From positions 1 through 45,653 of the forward strand of contig CACJZM010000006.1 of assembly GCA_902597895.1 (NCBI GenBank): a stretch of DNA of 45,653 nucleotides, given 5' to 3'. Shown here in pieces: positions 16,141 to 23,561 of the stretch. Under the pieces are notes generated by a model. That model made no database searches. It saw only the letters and a list, made by a program, of their open reading frames with translations, and was not told where the DNA came from. Source of the stretch: an uncultured Pelagibacteraceae bacterium (GTDB taxonomy: Bacteria > Pseudomonadota > Alphaproteobacteria > Pelagibacterales > Pelagibacteraceae). The first letter of the stretch is position 1. Each line of letters begins with the position of its first letter. A program made the position numbers and the translations under genes.

Positions 16141-16468
16141 TTATTCAGCTTATTTAATTTTAATCTTAGCTGTCATATTAGGAACAGCTTCAAACGGTTT
16201 CGCAAAGAGTGCTCAAGGTTTTACTATTCTAGTTCCTAGCATTCTAACCGCGATCACTATCGTCGGATGTATGTACACTCTTTCATTAGTAATGAAAACA
16301 CTGCCAGTAGGAATTACTTATGCATCATTTGCAGGACTGTGTATAGTTGCCACATCATTAGTTGGAGTTTATAAATTTAAACAAATACCTGATTTATATA
16401 CCATAATTGGTTTGGCTCTTATTATTGCAGGTGTGTTGATTGTTAACTTGATTGGCAATACATCTTAA
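16133..16468 (+). CDS. SMR-family membrane protein lacking the essential Glu
   Basis: 111 aa, four membrane segments, clearly related to EmrE: position-for-position agreement includes ILA at 11-13, GT at 17-18, Q-G-F at 28-30, P-x-G-I-T-Y near 58-63 and the ending AGVLIVNL. The membrane Glu that binds proton and drug (EmrE E14) is Val here, and the whole protein contains no Glu. With a three-residue insertion after residue 18, EmrE Y60 is conserved as Y63 and W63 is replaced by F66. A proton-coupled drug pump is therefore doubtful; a subunit of a heteromeric SMR pair or a repurposed membrane protein is possible. Overlaps the previous gene by eight bases. Confidence 0.85.
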   Translation: MGNYSAYLILILAVILGTASNGFAKSAQGFTILVPSILTAITIVGCMYTLSLVMKTLPVGITYASFAGLCIVATSLVGVYKFKQIPDLYTIIGLALIIAGVLIVNLIGNTS

Positions 16469-16490
16469 GTATAAGTATAGAGTAGACATA

Positions 16491-16736
16491 ATGTTTAAAA
16501 TAATAATATTTTACGAATTGGTTTTTGTAATTTTCTGGAATGTTTTATATTTCGCAAATGGTGATTTTAATTCTTGGGTTGGAAATCAATTCTTAACAGC
16601 AGCATACACATTTTTAGCAACAATGGCCCTAGGTCTAACAATTGTTTATGTAATGTATATAACTGCAAAATTGTCTGGTTTCTTAGATAAAATTAAAAAT
16701 GTAAAAGATCCTAGAAAAGACGTTGGAAATCAGTAA
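16491..16736 (+). CDS. Small two-segment membrane protein, function unknown
   Basis: 81 aa from the ATG at 16491 (an upstream TTG at 16452 would add 13 residues inside the SMR gene). Two hydrophobic segments: about residues 2-19 (FKIIIFYELVFVIFWNVLY) and 32-56 (FLTAAYTFLATMALGLTIVYVMY). A charged cytoplasmic-type tail follows (DKIKNVKDPRKDVGNQ). No family recognised. It follows the Glu-less SMR gene by 22 bases and could be its partner. Its 3' end overlaps the convergent DUF952 gene tail-to-tail by 26 bases. Confidence 0.7.
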   Translation: MFKIIIFYELVFVIFWNVLYFANGDFNSWVGNQFLTAAYTFLATMALGLTIVYVMYITAKLSGFLDKIKNVKDPRKDVGNQ

Positions 16737-17031
16737 TTTCTTTTTCATCCACTACATTATCAATACTTAAAGTTGAATATAAATGGGGAAACTTTTCTCC
16801 GTTACCTATATCTTCCCAAATAAGTTTTTCTAATTTATTAGTTTTAATTTTTAGAAGGACTAAATTTTTTTGATCTGAATAATATTTTTTTAAAGTTTCC
16901 TCAACCTGATCTTTATTTGAAAAATGTATAAACCCGTCCTCAATATCTTTTTTTGTTCCTTGCCAAAGTTTTATTTCTTTTAAATTGTACCATTCACTTT
17001 TAGTGCAAATTTTATATACAAAATCCATCAC
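16711..17031 (-). CDS. DUF952 family protein
   Basis: 106 aa, soluble. Signature stretches of DUF952 are present: VYKICTKSEW near the N-terminus, DGFIHFSNKDQVEETL in the middle and WEDIGNGEKFPHLYSTL near the C-terminus. The biochemical role of the family is not established. The start overlaps the stop of the AhpD-like gene by four bases (ATGA), so it is the last gene of the peptide-transporter run. The first two codons are both ATG; either may be the true start. Confidence 0.85.
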   Translation of the reverse strand: MMDFVYKICTKSEWYNLKEIKLWQGTKKDIEDGFIHFSNKDQVEETLKKYYSDQKNLVLLKIKTNKLEKLIWEDIGNGEKFPHLYSTLSIDNVVDEKEITDFQRLF

Positions 17032-17420
17032 TTATAGATTTCATCAATCTCTACACCATAAGCTTCTACTAATTTATTATTTTGATTAGCTACACCCATA
17101 ACATCAATCATTTCTTTAATCATTTCATCTGTTGCTCCTTTTTTCTTTGCAGCAGCAGAATGGGACTTTGTGCAATACTCACAGCTATTTGTCATTGAAA
17201 CTGCAACATAAATTAATTCTTTAGTTACAGCGTCTAATGCACCTGGTTTCATAACTTGTGATGTTGAATTCCAAGTTCTTTCTAAAGTTTCTGGGCTATT
17301 AGCAATATACTTCCAAAAATTTGGAACTTTTGTTATTTTTCTTACATTTTTTATCTCATCAAAAATTTCTTTAACTTTTCCTATAGCTTCATTTTCTGAG
17401 ATTGGTTTAAACATTGGCAT
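17028..17420 (-). CDS. Carboxymuconolactone decarboxylase/AhpD-like protein
   Basis: 130 aa, all-helical CMD fold. The peroxidase-type CxxC-x3-H centre is at C80, C83 and H87 in NSCEYCTKSHSAAAKKKG, as in AhpD-like proteins rather than in true decarboxylases. It would use these thiols for redox chemistry, possibly with an electron donor such as dihydrolipoamide. It starts nine bases after the fused ABC ATPase gene and is coupled to the DUF952 gene. A link to peptide or opine catabolism is suggested by position only. Confidence 0.85.
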   Translation of the reverse strand: MPMFKPISENEAIGKVKEIFDEIKNVRKITKVPNFWKYIANSPETLERTWNSTSQVMKPGALDAVTKELIYVAVSMTNSCEYCTKSHSAAAKKKGATDEMIKEMIDVMGVANQNNKLVEAYGVEIDEIYK

Positions 17421-17429
17421 TTTTCCTCC

Positions 17430-19112
17430 TTAGTTATAAATAGTTTCAATTTTTGGCATTAGTGTTAATAATTCTTTTGTATAATTGTGAGATGGATTTT
17501 TAAACAATTCTTCAGTTTTTGATATCTCACAAAGTTTTCCATTTTTTAAAACAGCAATTCTATCACACATTTGTCTTACAACAGGTAAATCATGGCTAAT
17601 AAATAAGATTGTCAAATTTAATTGCTCCTGTAAATCTTTTAATAAATTTAATATTTGAGCCTGGATACTGACATCTAATGCAGAAGTTGGTTCGTCACAA
17701 ACAAGCAATCTTGGCTGAGTAGCAAGAGCTCTAGCAATTGATATTCTTTGTCTTTGACCTCCAGAAAATTCATGAGGATATCTCTCAGCTGATTGTTGGG
17801 TTAATTCGACAGACTCTAATAAATCATAAATATAATTATCTATATCTTTTGAACTAATAGAAGGATTGTGAAGTTTAATAGGCTCTGAAACTATATCTTT
17901 AACTTTTAATCTTCCATTTAATGAAGAATAAGGATCTTGAAAAATCATCTGAATTTGTTTTCTGAATTTCATCATTTCTTTATTATTTTTAATTTTTGTT
18001 ATACAGACATTATCAAAATCAATATCCCCAGCACTTGGGCTATACAAATTTACTATCATTTTTGCTATTGTTGATTTACCACTTCCACTTTCACCTACTA
18101 AACCAAAAGACTCACCTTCTTTTATATTAAATGACACATCGTTTACTGCCATTACAGAGTTTTTAGAACTTTCTGTAAAAAAATTATCATCAAACGTTTT
18201 ACTTAAATTTTTTACTTTAACTAAGTCCTGATCAATAATTTCTTTTTTTGTCCATCTATTTAAAATTTTAATATTGGTTTCACTTTGAGTTTTGTTTTCC
18301 TTTTCAATAATTTTAAACCTATTGATTTTTTTATTTGTCGGAGGAACTGAGCTTACAAGTGCTTTCGTATAAATTTCTTTTGGATTGGTTAATATTTCTT
18401 TTGTTGGACCAATTTCTACTAGGTCCCCATTTTTCATTACAGCTACTCTGTTTGTTGTCTCAGATATTACACCCATGTCATGAGTAATTAAAATTACAGC
18501 TAAATTTCTTTCTTTAGTTAATCTTTTTATCAAATCTAAAATTTGCGACTGAATTGAAACGTCGAGAGCAGTCGTTGGTTCATCAGCTATAAGAAGTTCT
18601 GGCTCACAACAAAGAGCTAAAGAAATAACAACTCTTTGCCTCATTCCTCCAGAAAATTGATGAGGATAATTGTTAAATCTAATTTCAGCATCTTTTATTC
18701 CAACTTCTTTTAACAAATTAATTGCCTTATGTTTTGCATCCTCTTTAGTTAACTTTAAATGGGTTTGAATTGTTTCAATTAATTGTTCTCCTATTGTAAG
18801 TATTGGATTTAAAGATGTTTGTGGATCCTGAAAAATAAGACCTATTTTTTTTCCTCTTAGTTTTAAAATATTTTCAGGATTTTCATAAATATTCACCCCA
18901 TCAACTATTATCGATCCACTCGATACTTTACCTGGTTCATCTATAAGATTGATAATAGCGTTACCGACTGTACTTTTTCCAGATCCAGACTCTCCAACTA
19001 AACCAAGAATTTCACCTTTCTCAACAGTAATATTTACTTCTTTTGCTGCGTGTACAGTTTCTCTACGCATTTCATAATTTACACTAAGGTTGTTTATTTT
19101 TAAAAAACTCAT
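17430..19112 (-). CDS. Fused dipeptide/oligopeptide ABC transporter ATPase (DppD-DppF type)
   Basis: 560 aa with two complete ATPase domains in one chain. Domain 1 has Walker A GESGSGKST at 40-48, signature FSGGM at 153-157 and Walker B LLIADEPT near 173-180. Domain 2 has Walker A at 340-348, signature FSGGQ at 449-453 and LLVCDEPTSALD near 469-480. A linker of about residues 258-298 separates them, after the oligopeptide C-terminal block PPTNKK. Fused forms occur in YejF- and GsiA-like systems. The start overlaps the permease stop by one base. All motifs of both domains look active. Confidence 0.93.
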   Translation of the reverse strand: MSFLKINNLSVNYEMRRETVHAAKEVNITVEKGEILGLVGESGSGKSTVGNAIINLIDEPGKVSSGSIIVDGVNIYENPENILKLRGKKIGLIFQDPQTSLNPILTIGEQLIETIQTHLKLTKEDAKHKAINLLKEVGIKDAEIRFNNYPHQFSGGMRQRVVISLALCCEPELLIADEPTTALDVSIQSQILDLIKRLTKERNLAVILITHDMGVISETTNRVAVMKNGDLVEIGPTKEILTNPKEIYTKALVSSVPPTNKKINRFKIIEKENKTQSETNIKILNRWTKKEIIDQDLVKVKNLSKTFDDNFFTESSKNSVMAVNDVSFNIKEGESFGLVGESGSGKSTIAKMIVNLYSPSAGDIDFDNVCITKIKNNKEMMKFRKQIQMIFQDPYSSLNGRLKVKDIVSEPIKLHNPSISSKDIDNYIYDLLESVELTQQSAERYPHEFSGGQRQRISIARALATQPRLLVCDEPTSALDVSIQAQILNLLKDLQEQLNLTILFISHDLPVVRQMCDRIAVLKNGKLCEISKTEELFKNPSHNYTKELLTLMPKIETIYN

Positions 19113-20038
19113 TAATTTAATTTTGGATTAAGAGTATCTCTCATCCAATCTCCTAATAGGTTAATTGAAAATGCTAATAAAACCAAAAACATTGCTGGAA
19201 AAAAAGTTATCCACCATTCTCCAGAAAATAAAAAATCGTTTCCAAGTCTAATTAGTGTCCCTAAAGAAGGAGTTGTTGGAGGAACTCCTACACCTAAAAA
19301 ACTAAGTGTAGCTTCAGCTATTATTGCAAGCGCAAGTCCTATTGTCCCAATTACTAGAACTGGCCTCATTATATTTGGCAATATATGCTTAAACATAATA
19401 ATTATATTTGAAACACCAATAATTGTTGATGCAGAAACATAATCTTTATTTTTTTCAACTAATGTAGCTGCTCTTGAGACTCTAGCAAACTGTGGCCACT
19501 CTGAAATACCAATTGCAAAAATTAAAACATATATTGCCATTTCATCATGCATTTCTCTAGAAATAATTCCACGAGCAATTCCATCTACTAAAAGAGCCAT
19601 TAAGATACTTGGTACAGTTAATTGTACATCTGTTAATCTCATAATAATCATTTCATATTTTCCACCAAAATATCCAGCGCTTAATCCTAAGCCAACTCCT
19701 AATATTAAGGCAAATATAACCGCTGAAAAACCAACAATTAAGGAAATTCTTGATCCGTAAAGAATTGTGGATAGCATGTCTCTACCCTGACCGTCTGTTC
19801 CTAAAATAAATTTTGAAAGACCACCCTCTGTCCATGAAGGTGGTGTAAATGCTTCCATTAAAGATAAAGAAGATGGATCAAATGGATTATATGGTGTTAC
19901 TAATTCTACAAAAAAAGAACAAAAGAATATTATTACTAGTATTACAGTAGAAATTATAGCTGTTGGTGATTTTATAAAACTAAAGTAAATATCACTTTCT
20001 TTTATTCTATTTAATAATGTGAGCTTATGGTTATCCAC
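19112..20038 (-). CDS. Peptide ABC transporter permease (DppC type)
   Basis: Inner-membrane permease, 308 aa. It has the DppC/OppC N-terminal layout: one early membrane segment (about 27-49), a periplasmic loop beginning VTPYNPFDPSSL and containing LGTDGQGRDMLSTILYGSRISL, then five more segments. Before the C-terminal segments lies the conserved ATLSFLGVGVPPTTPSLG. It starts inside the end of the DppB-type gene (overlap of eight bases) and ends at the ATPase start. It forms the channel with the DppB-type protein. Confidence 0.93.
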   Translation of the reverse strand: MDNHKLTLLNRIKESDIYFSFIKSPTAIISTVILVIIFFCSFFVELVTPYNPFDPSSLSLMEAFTPPSWTEGGLSKFILGTDGQGRDMLSTILYGSRISLIVGFSAVIFALILGVGLGLSAGYFGGKYEMIIMRLTDVQLTVPSILMALLVDGIARGIISREMHDEMAIYVLIFAIGISEWPQFARVSRAATLVEKNKDYVSASTIIGVSNIIIMFKHILPNIMRPVLVIGTIGLALAIIAEATLSFLGVGVPPTTPSLGTLIRLGNDFLFSGEWWITFFPAMFLVLLAFSINLLGDWMRDTLNPKLN

Positions 20039-21014
20039 TAATAGCCTCCGCTTTAACTCTTATTCTTGGATCAATGAAGTAATACAAAATATCCACAATG
20101 AAATTTATCATTACAAATACAAATGCTATAAAAACTAAGTAGGCTGACATAATTGGTATATCAACAAACTGAACTGCTTGAATAAATAAAAATCCCATAC
20201 CTGGCCATTGAAAAACAGTTTCTGTAATTATTGAGAAAGCAATTAAGGTACCAATATTTATTCCTGCGATTGTAATTACAGGTATTAATCCATTTTTTAA
20301 AGCATGCTTATAATGTATACTTTTTTCATTAATTCCTCTTGCTCTTGCAAACTTAATATAATCTGTTTGCAAAATTTCCATCATTTCTGCGCGAACTAGC
20401 CTTATTATATAAGTCATTTGAAAAAGACTTAAAGTTACAGAAGGAAGAATTATAGCCTTAAGACCAGATAAAGTTAAAAAACCTGTAGTCCAATAACCTA
20501 AGCTAACAACTTCTCCTCTACCAAATGAAGGTAATATTCCTAATATTACAGCAAAAAGATAAATAAATAATATACCAATTACAAATGTGGGGAGAGATAC
20601 ACCTAACAACGAAATGGCTAATATTATATCGCTTAAAAAACCTTTACGATTTATACCAGTATAAACCCCTAATAAAGTACCAGATACTAGTGCAATTAAT
20701 GCAGAAATAAGAACAAGCTCAATTGTTGCTGGCAACCTTTCAGAAATTAATTCAGAAACAGGTCTTTTTAATTGGTAAGAAATTCCAAAATTTCCTTTTG
20801 AAGCATTTCCTACAAATCTTGAAAATTGAATATATATAGGATCTGTTAAACCTAGAGTCTCTCTAAGTTCAACCCTTTCCTCATCTGATGTTTCTTCTCC
20901 AACCATATTATTTATTGGGTCACCTACAAAATTGAATAATGAAAAAGAAACAAAGGCAACAACAAGCATCACCATTGCTGATTGAAACAGACGCTTGAAA
21001 AAATATTTTATCAA
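20031..21014 (-). CDS. Peptide ABC transporter permease (DppB type)
   Basis: Inner-membrane permease, 327 aa, DppB/OppB family. The first segment is followed by the periplasmic block GDPINNMVGEETSDEERVELRE with LGLTDPIYIQF, and the EAA-like loop reads DYIKFARARGINEKSIHYKH. The C-terminus ends DPRIRVKAEA as usual. The start is a TTG at 21014; no ATG fits. It lies 16 bases after the stem of the hairpin at 21031-21062 and has no Shine-Dalgarno sequence, so its translation may be weak or dependent on leader structure. Confidence 0.92.
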   Translation of the reverse strand: MIKYFFKRLFQSAMVMLVVAFVSFSLFNFVGDPINNMVGEETSDEERVELRETLGLTDPIYIQFSRFVGNASKGNFGISYQLKRPVSELISERLPATIELVLISALIALVSGTLLGVYTGINRKGFLSDIILAISLLGVSLPTFVIGILFIYLFAVILGILPSFGRGEVVSLGYWTTGFLTLSGLKAIILPSVTLSLFQMTYIIRLVRAEMMEILQTDYIKFARARGINEKSIHYKHALKNGLIPVITIAGINIGTLIAFSIITETVFQWPGMGFLFIQAVQFVDIPIMSAYLVFIAFVFVMINFIVDILYYFIDPRIRVKAEAISG

Positions 21015-21030
21015 TTTTCGAAAATTTTAG

Positions 21031-21062
21031 TTACAAGCCCTTTAATTAAAAAGGGCTTGTAA
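21031..21062 (-). terminator. Hairpin between peptide-binding-protein and permease genes
   Basis: Perfect 13-base arms TTACAAGCCCTTT (21031-21043) and AAAGGGCTTGTAA (21050-21062) with a six-base AT loop. On the minus strand it is followed by only a short mixed AT stretch (CTAAAATTTT), so it may be a partial terminator or an mRNA 3'-end protector for the binding-protein message rather than a full stop. The downstream permease genes have no other obvious promoter. Confidence 0.75.
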
Positions 21063-21071
21063 TAAGTTAAA

Positions 21072-22631
21072 TTATCTTACGTTAGAAAAACGGAATAATG
21101 GTTCATTATTCGGTCTTATAGGAACATCAACACTTCTTTTTGATGCCCAAGAAATTACTTGGTGGTGTAAAGGTAGATAAGCAATGTTATCTTTTACTAT
21201 TTTCCAAGCGTCTGCTATCGCAGCATTTCTTTTGTCTAAGTTGACTTCACCTTCCATTACTCTAATTGCAGCATCGACATCAGCATCACTAAAGTTAACT
21301 TTATTCCAGCTTGCGCCTGTCTCATATAAATAATGAAATACATAATGACTGTCTAAAGTAGGAACACCCCAACCTAGCATGTAAAAGTCTCCTTGGTTGT
21401 CTTTAAGTTCCTTAAAGTGTTTACTTTTAGTTTGAGCAAATAAACTTACATTAACACCAATTTTACCTAACATTCCAACTACAGCAGTACAAATTGCTTC
21501 ATCATTGACGTATCTGTCGTTAGGGCATCTAAGTTCTACTTCAAAACCATCTGGATAACCTGCGTCAGCTAATAACTGTTTTGCAGCATCAACATCATAA
21601 GGTAATCTTTCATCAAGTTCTTTAGTATATCCTGTAACACCAGGAAAAGTAATTATTCCTGCAGGCTCACTCAAACCTCTCATAACTTTTGCTTTAATAG
21701 CTTCAATATCAATAGCTTGATATAGTGCTTGTCTTACTTCTTTTTTCTTAAATGGATTGTCTCCTGTGTTACCAGTTCTAAGTTGGTCAGCAGCTTGATC
21801 CATTCCTAAAAAGATTGTACGCATTTGTGGTGTACTTTGAACTTTGTGTGCACCAGATGCTTTTATACGACCTAGGTCCTGCACTGGAGCATCTGTCACT
21901 ACATCTATTTCTCCAGATAAAAGAGCAGCGACTCTTGTAGCAGCATTTTTTATTGGAAGTAAATGTATTTCAGTTAAGTTATGTTCAACATTACCCCACC
22001 ATTTATTATTTTTTTTAAAAACAGTTTTTGTATTTGGCTCTCTTAAAGTAATTTTAAATGGACCAGTTCCCATTGAGTTAGTCGCAGAAAAAGTTTCTTG
22101 TCCTGCATCCCAATTTTGTGGAGCCATTGCAAAATTCTTCTCACACCACTTCTTAGACATTACAAAAATATTTGATAATTGGTTCAAAAGAATTGGATTT
22201 GGTTCTCTAGTTTGAATCTCAATTGTATAATCATCAAGTGCTTTAACAGAAGTAATAGTACTGATATATTCTTTAAAGTCAGACGTTCGTTGTTGAGCTC
22301 TTAAGATACTAAAAACAACATCTTCTGATGTCATAGGTGTTCCATTACTAAACTTTACATCTTTTCTTAGATTAAAAACCCATGTAGTCGGATTTGTTGT
22401 TTTCCAGTCAGTAGCTAACTGAGGACCTATAGACATATCTAAACCTCTAGTAACAAGTGCTTCATATATTTGTCTTGATACCATTGTAGTTGGTCCTTCA
22501 TTTTGAGCATGCGGATCAAGTGTTAAACTATCACCCTGCATAGACCATTTAATTGTTTTTGCAAATGATTGAGTTGATGCAAAAACAAAAAAAATTGCTA
22601 TCAAAAATTTAAATAAATTTTTAGATTTCAT
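21072..22631 (-). CDS. Peptide/opine ABC transporter substrate-binding protein (family 5)
   Basis: Periplasmic binding protein, 519 aa, with a signal peptide of about 24 residues ending TQSFA. The mature start KTIKWSMQGDSLTLDPHAQNEG and the segment YEALVTRGLDMSIGPQLATDWK are typical of family 5, as is WVFNLRKDVKFSNGTPMTSEDVVFS. It should bind di- or oligopeptides, or a related ligand such as glutathione or an opine; family sequence does not separate these. It leads the operon with its own upstream gap and a good ribosome site (AGGAGGGG). Confidence 0.93.
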   Translation of the reverse strand: MKSKNLFKFLIAIFFVFASTQSFAKTIKWSMQGDSLTLDPHAQNEGPTTMVSRQIYEALVTRGLDMSIGPQLATDWKTTNPTTWVFNLRKDVKFSNGTPMTSEDVVFSILRAQQRTSDFKEYISTITSVKALDDYTIEIQTREPNPILLNQLSNIFVMSKKWCEKNFAMAPQNWDAGQETFSATNSMGTGPFKITLREPNTKTVFKKNNKWWGNVEHNLTEIHLLPIKNAATRVAALLSGEIDVVTDAPVQDLGRIKASGAHKVQSTPQMRTIFLGMDQAADQLRTGNTGDNPFKKKEVRQALYQAIDIEAIKAKVMRGLSEPAGIITFPGVTGYTKELDERLPYDVDAAKQLLADAGYPDGFEVELRCPNDRYVNDEAICTAVVGMLGKIGVNVSLFAQTKSKHFKELKDNQGDFYMLGWGVPTLDSHYVFHYLYETGASWNKVNFSDADVDAAIRVMEGEVNLDKRNAAIADAWKIVKDNIAYLPLHHQVISWASKRSVDVPIRPNNEPLFRFSNVR

Positions 22632-22702
22632 TTCCCCTCCTATAATTTATAAGTAAAAATGTAACCCAATCCTTATTGAAACAAAAGAAGAATTAAATAT
22701 TG

Positions 22703-22716
22703 AAATTGATCAATTT
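22703..22716. repeat. Perfect 14-bp palindrome at phosphatase gene end
   Basis: AAATTGATCAATTT is a perfect palindrome overlapping the TGA stop of the phosphatase gene and lying about 70 bases upstream of the peptide-binding-protein start. It could be an operator for that operon, or chance in AT-rich DNA. Confidence 0.25.
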
Positions 22717-23510
22717 GAAACAGGTTTTAATAGTTTTAACATTCTTTTATGGTTTTTAATGTTATTCGAGACCAATATATTTCCAGCAAGCTCGGCTTCC
22801 CTATTATTCCAAGTAGTTATAACTGCACCTGCTGATCTGAGTATAGGTATTATAGGATGAATATCCCAAATTTTATTTGAACATTGAATAACTATATCTA
22901 ATTTTCCCTCTGAAAGATGAGTGTAGCTCAATGCATCAAAACATGGAAACTGCATTAATTTTAAAACTTTTGGAATTTTTTTTTGTTTTTGTATGGAAAG
23001 CCAACCGTGGAAAGCTCCTGCTACCTTAGCATTAGAAAAATTAATTTTTTTAGCCACACTTAATAATCTTTTTTTTCCATTTTCATATACATATGATTTT
23101 TTATCATTAACATTCAAATAATATTTTTTGAGTTTGGGAAAATTTGCAAGACCTAAAACTGGCTTACCTTTGTAATTTAAGGCTACAAGATTACTCCATG
23201 TTGGGTTTCCAATGACGTAAGATCTTGTTCCGTCTATTGGATCTATTACCCAGGAAAAATCACTTTTCCTTTTTTTGTATCCAAATTCTTCACCTATTAT
23301 TTGATGTGAAGGAAATTTTTTTTTTATTTTTAATCTTATAAATTTTTCAAAAGCTTTGTCTGAACTAGTTACTGGATCATACCCTCTTCCCTTTAACTTG
23401 TTTGAAACTTTAAAAGGTTTGTCTAATTTCTTATAATAAAATCTCGTCAAATCTTTAGCGAGAGTGTTTAAAAAAGTATGGTAAATCTTATAATTTTTGA
23501 ATTGCGTCAT
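22710..23510 (-). CDS. Inositol-monophosphatase-family phosphatase (HisN-like)
   Basis: 266 aa, Mg-dependent phosphomonoesterase. Metal and catalytic motifs: GEEFG near residue 76, DPIDGTRSY near 92-100 and the C-terminal WDIHPIIPILRSAGA. The last motif is nearer the histidinol-phosphatase branch (WD-x-x-x-L/I-x-x-I) than canonical inositol monophosphatase (WDxAAG), with His where Ala is usual. Possible roles are histidinol-phosphate, inositol-1-phosphate or 3'-phosphoadenosine phosphatase. It is alone, 78 bases before the peptide transporter operon, so context does not decide. Given the inositol genes 15 kb away, an inositol phosphate substrate remains possible. Confidence 0.82.
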   Translation of the reverse strand: MTQFKNYKIYHTFLNTLAKDLTRFYYKKLDKPFKVSNKLKGRGYDPVTSSDKAFEKFIRLKIKKKFPSHQIIGEEFGYKKRKSDFSWVIDPIDGTRSYVIGNPTWSNLVALNYKGKPVLGLANFPKLKKYYLNVNDKKSYVYENGKKRLLSVAKKINFSNAKVAGAFHGWLSIQKQKKIPKVLKLMQFPCFDALSYTHLSEGKLDIVIQCSNKIWDIHPIIPILRSAGAVITTWNNREAELAGNILVSNNIKNHKRMLKLLKPVSN

Positions 23511-23561
23511 TGGATATCTCTTACTATTTAATTTCTCTTGATTAAAGCTAAATTTTAAATA

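Noticed and set aside
21844-22215. 123-aa plus-strand frame antisense to the peptide-binding-protein gene
   Set aside because: It lies wholly inside a well-supported family 5 binding-protein gene, has no ribosome site and shows no recognisable domain.
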